Assembly (NCBI GenBank): GCA_020205615.1
Contig: CM035165.1
Location: 32,895,544-32,959,543, forward strand
DNA from: Panax quinquefolius
Lineage: Eukaryota; Streptophyta; Magnoliopsida; Apiales; Araliaceae
Length of the DNA: 64,000 nt
Reading direction: 5' to 3'
Part shown: piece by piece, positions 58,089 to 64,000 of the stretch
Layout: every line of letters starts with the position of its first letter
Numbering within the stretch: position 1 is the stretch's first letter
The notes under the pieces: model-generated
Told to the model about the DNA's origin: nothing
Database searches by the model: none
The model's input: the letters and a program-made list of their open reading frames with translations, nothing else
Program-made: the position numbers and the translations under genes

Positions 58089-61000
58089 TGTGACAACCCC
58101 AAAATAGGTCCATTCCATCTAACCCATTCCGAGTCGCCAAATATATGGTATAGAAAAAAACTACAACTTTATTACAACAATTGTCGTACAAAATACAACA
58201 ACACATAGGCTGTGAATTTGGATACAAATATATACCAAATGTGACACATGTCCCAACCGTGGACATCACCTTACAGTGACACCTTACATAAAGGTATAGT
58301 CAAAAACTGTTTTAGAAATTAGAATCTTTGGGAAGTGCTCAAGGAAACCTTCGTACATGGGAGGCCATGCTTCTAGGTTATGATAGATATCATATGGCCA
58401 CAGAATTATCCTTGGTTGACCCAATAGTCCCCAAAGAAAAACGAGAAGATTACTATCATATTCTTTCCAATGGTGAGTCTTCTCTTGACATATCATTATC
58501 TCCACGGTCTTTAATTGAGAATTATACTTCAAACAAACACCAAGATTATATAGGTAGTGCTCGTAAATATACTCAGTAAGTGGATGTGCACAACCCTATC
58601 TTATGATGACACGAGGTTGTATGTCTTTAGACATCTTGTATGATAGTGGCAAAACACCCTTCCAACGTTGGGTTTGCCTCACCCTATTTGATTCACCAAA
58701 TATAACTACTAAATGATGACCACCGTTCTATTCCCCTCACACCCCTCTCGCTCGACCCAAACTACACTCTTATTACCTGAAAGGAATTGTGAAGCAAAAG
58801 GGTGAACACAACTAGCTCAGTAAAGAATATCATGACTAAAGATAATTAAATTATCAATAGCCTTCATCAATAATAAATCAGAGATTTAGAAGATATGGTA
58901 GATGATAAAACTTTTCAACCATAGTTGTAGCGGAACGAGCAATCCATTAGAAGAGTCAAATAGACTATAAAGTCTATTATCTTCTCCACATTAAAAGTCC
59001 ACCAACAATATTTTATCCCTGTAACATCAATCAACAGTTCCTTTCCACAATCATATGAATATCTCATAATCATAATTGTGATTCTAAATTTCTCTTCGTA
59101 CCCAGGACGAAGATAATTTTCATCACATGTCTTTACCTGAAACATCAAAGATCATGGTTATACCAAATCACGCCTCGCTTATAATCATACTAACAATTTC
59201 ATCTTTTGCTCACGGGCCAAAGATATTCATCAATAGACCATCTTTTGCACTACAGTGCCAAAGATATTCTCAACAGTTCATATTTGCACTTCTGAGCCAA
59301 ATATATTCATCAACAGATTCATATTTGCACTCTGAAGCCAAATATATTAATATCTCAAAGAAATATATAATCATTTCAGAACTTATATAAACAATCATTA
59401 TAACCATGTTGATCAATTCACCTTTGCACTTAAGCTAAAGATATTCAATTATAAATTCAATGGTCATGATCATACCAGTCACAATTCAACTTTTCCACTA
59501 CTGTCCAAAGAGAAACCTAGTCATGATCATACCAATAATCTACCCATCTTTACACTTAAGTGAAAGAGAATATCATCATTAGGGTTATAAAAATGTTATA
59601 TATGATAATAAAAACAATATAATCAATATATAGTTTTAATCTCCAGAGTAATATTCATAAATCAACTATAATTTGGTTAGAAAAAGAAACCAATTTTGTT
59701 GTGAATAGTACCCGTGAATAGTAACTCGTGAATAGTAACTCGTGAATAGTAACTCATGAATAGTAGCTAGACACAAAAAGGTAAAAATTCCACAATAAAA
59801 TCCATACCAATATTTCGGTATAATGATATTGAAATAATATTTCTTAAACTTATAAACAATTTATTTTAATTGTTTACACTTTACTAAATAATGCATTTAA
59901 TCATCCTAAAATTCCAAACTCATAAGATTTCATCACCAATAACCAAAACCCTCATCAAAAATCTGCATATACCTCATATAGGATTCTCAAACCATAAAAT
60001 CCTATTTTTCAATTTTCTTTCTTCACATAACATATTTAATTTATTTACTCATAACTAGCCCATTTTCATGAAAAATACCAAATCAGTTCCAAAAATATTT
60101 CTTTTCTGGGATTTAGGAGAATATAGTCCCATATTGAACATATATTTTTCTCAGAATTTTTAAAATTCATTTACTATTTTTCATATGGTCAAAACCGCCG
60201 AATATTTAGACATTTATCATAAATTGTACTTTTATCCAAAAATTCCGAAATTCACAAGTACACTGATATTATATAGATGTACTCCCAATAAAAATTTCAT
60301 CAATTTTAGAGTTAACCACAAGGAATTATAAGCGGTTACTTTTAAAATAGTCTTTTCTCATAAAATTCATAACTCTTAATCTATACATCCAAAAATCATA
60401 ATTTTTGGACACAATCAATAAAACTCATCAAAATATCATTTTAATTTTTCCAAAATTTTTTGAAGGTTCAGAAAAATTTTGAAATTGAAAAACATAATAA
60501 CCTTTACATACTAACGACAATATCTCTTACTATCCCTTACAATCTCTTACTATCCCTTACAATCCCTTACCTCAAAAGAGCAGCACTTCTGACTGGATAT
60601 CGGATATGACGCTGAAGGAAACTTGCACTGATGAATAGCAACTCACCAAGTATCTAAATACTCACAAAATACACTCGATAATCTAGAGAGAAAAAGAGAG
60701 AAAACTTATGAATTCTGGTGTGATTTTCAATTCTAACTTAGCCCTCTATTTATAAAAAAATGTTAGCACGCCGAAGCAAACTTGACCTGCTACCTGATGG
60801 CTTTACCTGCTACTATTTCACCCACCAAAAATCAGCCATCTCTCCCAACAACCAAAAGTGGGGCCCACCCATTTCTAGAATTTTCACCCAAAATCATTTA
60901 TAAACCTAATTTCCGAATCAATCACCTCTTAAAATTCATAACAAATTATTCGTTCATTTTTAACGGTTCAAAATTTTTGAACATATACTCAACTTATATA

Positions 61001-61964
61001 TGTATAACATATCCAAAAATCAAAACGATCCAACGGTCGGATTAAAAATTATAACTCACACAATTGAAATTTGTAAGAACAAGCTTGATCTTTTAATACC
61101 TCCAATCCGACAAAATACTGATAAAATAACTCAACATTAATTCCTTCATTTATAACCACATAAATAAATCCATCATTTATATCCACATCAAATAAATATT
61201 TCCTTATCATATAAATCAATAATTAATTATTCATAAATAATATTACAGAATCACAATAATGACAACCAGGCAGTTCCCAGGAAAGAGGGGGCTTTCCGAT
61301 AAGGACTTCTCCTTACTGGTGCGTAATTAGGTGACCAAACCTCTTCTTGACAGAACTTTCTAGACATTGCCAAAAATGCTATCTAATAATATTATTCAAA
61401 TAATATGAATTTTTGATCTGATAATGGAGATCTTTATGCGACAATTATTGAACAATAATAATATAAAATATCAACGCAACAATTATTGAATCAATAAAAT
61501 AAAATATTGAACAGTAATTACTGTAGCAATTATTGAGTAGTGTCTTCTTACGTAAGAATCAATAATTCAAAAATCTTTGTGCAATCTGGTGTGCTCTTGT
61601 GTAATATCGTGTATTATCTTATTTTTAACCATAGGATATTCCAATAGTGTTAATGGTAACAACTTCTGTTATTATTTATAAAACTCAATTTTTGTCGTTT
61701 TCTTCATCCGAGCGAGTTATTATTAGTTATGGGGCCCACAAATGGTTTAACGCTGGTCGATGCGAATATTCTCCGACAAAGAAGAATATTCCACGACCAA
61801 ACGAATATTCCCCGACAACAATAAGTATTTTATTGCCACTTGCTTATTTTGAAAAAATTCATATATCACCCTTAACTTTAACCTTTTATCAATTTAACCA
61901 TTTACTAAATAGTAATTATAAGAAAAATTGAATACTTTTATTTCATAAAATTCGGGGTCTTACA
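58089..61964 (-). mobile_element. Long solo gypsy LTR with TATAC target duplication
   Basis: A 3.88-kb LTR in minus orientation, from TGTGACAACCCC at 58089 to GGGTCTTACA at 61964. It is flanked by TATAC at 58084-58088 and 61965-61969. Removing it rejoins the integrase frame (KVIPQ, then ELESEM). It is longer than the 2.6-kb LTRs in the window, has several hairpin copies (59100-59350), and provides the uninterrupted version of the site hit by the element at 10199-20465. Confidence 0.92.
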
Positions 61965-62060
61965 TATACCTCAAGAGTTAGAATCTGAAATGAAGTCAAG
62001 GTACCCTCACCTCTTCAGCATACCAGGTACGTACGTAAATTTTGAGGGCAAAATTCCATA
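61965..62060 (+). pseudogene. Integrase C-terminal end of the plus-strand gypsy element
   Basis: It continues the frame broken at 58088 with ELESEMKSRYPHLFSIPGTY and ends at a stop near 62058-62060. Compared with the intact tail at 2290-2677, about 17 residues (VKVLW to TW) are deleted at the junction. A polypurine tract AAGGAGAGGAGAT follows, just before 62073. Confidence 0.85.
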
Positions 62061-62072
62061 AGGAGAGGAGAT

Positions 62073-62465
62073 TGTGAGACCCCAGATTTTATGAATAAAT
62101 ATTTAATTTTCTCGGAATAAATTTTTTAATATTATGGTGTGCATTTGATATAATATTATAGTTGTGGGTAGTATTTATAAATTTTGCAAAGTATGCAAGT
62201 TGTTATATAATATTCGATTGGTCGGGGAATATTCGTTTTATCAGGGAATATTCGTACAACGACACAATCATTGGTGGACCCCGCAATGAAATTATTGTTG
62301 GATTAAGAAAACAACAAAAATATTTTATGAAAATAACGGCGGAAATTTTATCATTTTTATTGATATTATTAATGTAATAAAAGCGAAAAAGCTTTTTATA
62401 TAAAAAATGAATACTTTTATAAAGTTATTCTATAAATAGAATATATGATATTCTATTATGCATAG
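62073..62465 (+). repeat. 3' LTR start of the plus-strand gypsy element
   Basis: It begins TGTGAGACCCCAGATTTTAT right after the polypurine tract and resembles 42013-42470. It is interrupted after about 390 bp by another LTR head at 62466. Confidence 0.82.
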
Positions 62466-62546
62466 TGTAAGACCCCAACTTTTATAAATAAAGATTAAAT
62501 TTTCTTGAAATATATTTTTGAATATTATGGTGTGGATATGATATAA
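62466..62546 (+). repeat. 81-bp LTR head, split by a further LTR
   Basis: TGTAAGACCCCAACTTTTAT begins a new LTR that matches 42013 onward, but after 81 bp a third LTR head starts. Its remainder must lie beyond the window. Confidence 0.8.
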
Positions 62547-64000
62547 TGTAAGACCCCAACTTTTCAATGAATAAAATTGAATTTCCTCTATTTATTATTG
62601 TGAATAATAAGGTGTTAATTTGATATAATACTTTGGTTATGGGTGAAATATGCAAATTTTGCAAAATAAGTAAGTGGTAATAAAATATTCATTGTTGTCG
62701 GGAATATTCGTTTGGTGGTGGAATATTCTTTACGTTGGGGAATATTCAATTATGTATTGTGCAAGTTGACCATTTGTGGGCCCCATAACGGATAAGCTGT
62801 CGGATGAAGAAAAGCGACAAAGTTTGGGTTGTTATAAATAACGGCGTAGTTATTCTGAATTAACAACTTTGTTGGAATACCCGGTGGTTAAAATACGATG
62901 TCTGGCGTGGTTGCACAAAGATGGCACACGGTATTACCTGAGTATTGTTGAATTATTGATCCTTACGTGAAGAAGGCACTACTCAATAATTGTCACGATG
63001 AATTCTTGTTCAATATTTTATTTTATTGATTCAATAATTGCTTGCGTTGATATTTTATATTATTGTTGTTCAATAATTATCAACGCACCGAAGTATCTCC
63101 ATTATCGGATCAATAATTCATATTATTTGAATAATATTATTAGATAGCATTATTGGCAATGTCTAGAAGAGGTTACATCGAGGAGAGGTTTGGTCACCTA
63201 ATTGCGCGCGCATGATGAGAGAAATCCTTATCGGAAAGCCCCTCTTTCTTGGAAGCGACTGGTTGTCATAAATGTAATTACGTAATATTATTTGTGAATA
63301 ATTAATTATTGATTCATATGATAAAGAAATATTTATTTTATGTGGATATAAATGATGGATTTATTTATGTGGTTATTAATGAAGGAATTAATGCCGAGAT
63401 GTTTTATCAGTATTTTGTCGGATTGGAGGTATTTAAAAATCATCCATTTATGGATTTCGGGTATTTTTCTGTTTGGAATTTTGAAAAACTCAAAGCTATA
63501 AAGTTGTAGAGAATTCAATTTCGTGTGGAATGGACATAAAATTCGTATTTTTCTAATAAACGGGCTATTTTCTATGAATTATTAAATTTTCTGATTATTG
63601 TTTAAATGATAAAACATTTTAGAAAATTCTAGAATTGGTTGGTGAGAAATGTGCTCAATTGAATTTCAAATGTGGTGGGTGGCAATAGTAACAGGTAAAG
63701 CCATCAGGTAGCAAATTAGTCTTCTATGGCGTTCCAAGCATTTTCCTATAAATAGGGTGCTTAGTTAGAATTGAAAATCACACCAGAAACATAAGTTTTC
63801 TCTCTCTATATTATCGGCGTATTCTTGTGAGTATTTTGATACTTTGAGTGTTGCTATACTGTTGCAAGTTCCTTGACACTATATCCAGATATTCGGCCGA
63901 AAGTATTATCTTTTTGAGGTGAGGATGTTATTTTCTTAAGTAAGTGATATTATTTCTTGAATATCATTTTGCTTAGAAATATTGGTTGGAAATTTTATCA
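62547..64000 (+). repeat. Gypsy LTR running past the window end
   Basis: It starts TGTAAGACCCCAACTTTTCA and follows the subfamily of the LTR at 2689 (for example GGCAATGTCTAGAA at about 63155 and CTATAAATAGGGTGCTTAG near 63749). CTATAAATAGGG there is a likely LTR TATA box. The LTR end is not reached. Confidence 0.85.

Overview
The window is nuclear DNA of a flowering plant. It carries one intact intron-rich gene, a plastid DNA insertion, Stowaway and hAT MITEs, and large nested LTR retrotransposons. The predicted citrate synthase is closest, among sequences I can recall, to the carrot mitochondrial enzyme, so an asterid, perhaps an Apiaceae, is plausible. The species itself is not proven by the sequence.

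Layout. (1) 1-20976 is a Russian-doll nest of one Ty3/gypsy chromovirus family of the Tekay/Del type. Its LTRs are 2.5-3.9 kb, start TGTAAGACCCC and end GGGGGCGTCACA, with an initiator-Met-tRNA primer site. Most nested copies share the outer orientation, but one complete element (10199-20465, minus strand, target duplication GTTAT) sits inside another LTR. (2) 20977-22700 is a large AT-rich foldback with repeated ~22-bp palindromes, followed by GATA and GGGT microsatellites and a broken LTR. (3) 24610-40666 is a complete 19-exon mitochondrial citrate synthase gene on the plus strand (471 residues). Intron 2 holds a decayed Tnt1/Tork-type Ty1/copia element and a fragment of plastid ndhB. Intron 3 holds a hAT MITE and intron 8 an unclassified repeat. 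Two introns (9 and 12) lack a canonical splice dinucleotide. (4) 40930-45430 is intergenic DNA with a small foldback MITE, two Stowaway MITEs, a hAT MITE and a truncated LTR. (5) 45536-46612 holds an orphan LTR with primer site, then the first ~100 residues of a (6-4) photolyase (UVR3-like), cut off by retroelement DNA. (6) 46607-64000 is a second gypsy nest: a near-complete minus-strand element (47047 to ~55800), a collapsed element, a plus-strand element reduced by internal deletions and split by a 3.9-kb solo LTR (target duplication TATAC), then three LTR heads stacked within 480 bp.

Only the citrate synthase gene looks functional. The photolyase piece is a remnant unless its other exons lie more than 17 kb away outside the window. 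All retroelement reading frames are broken. The more unusual signals are the repeated LTR hairpins with co-varying arms and a constant loop, the two non-canonical splice sites in an otherwise perfect gene, the foldback with repeated palindromes, and the target duplications plus an uninterrupted paralogous site that let the order of insertions be read.
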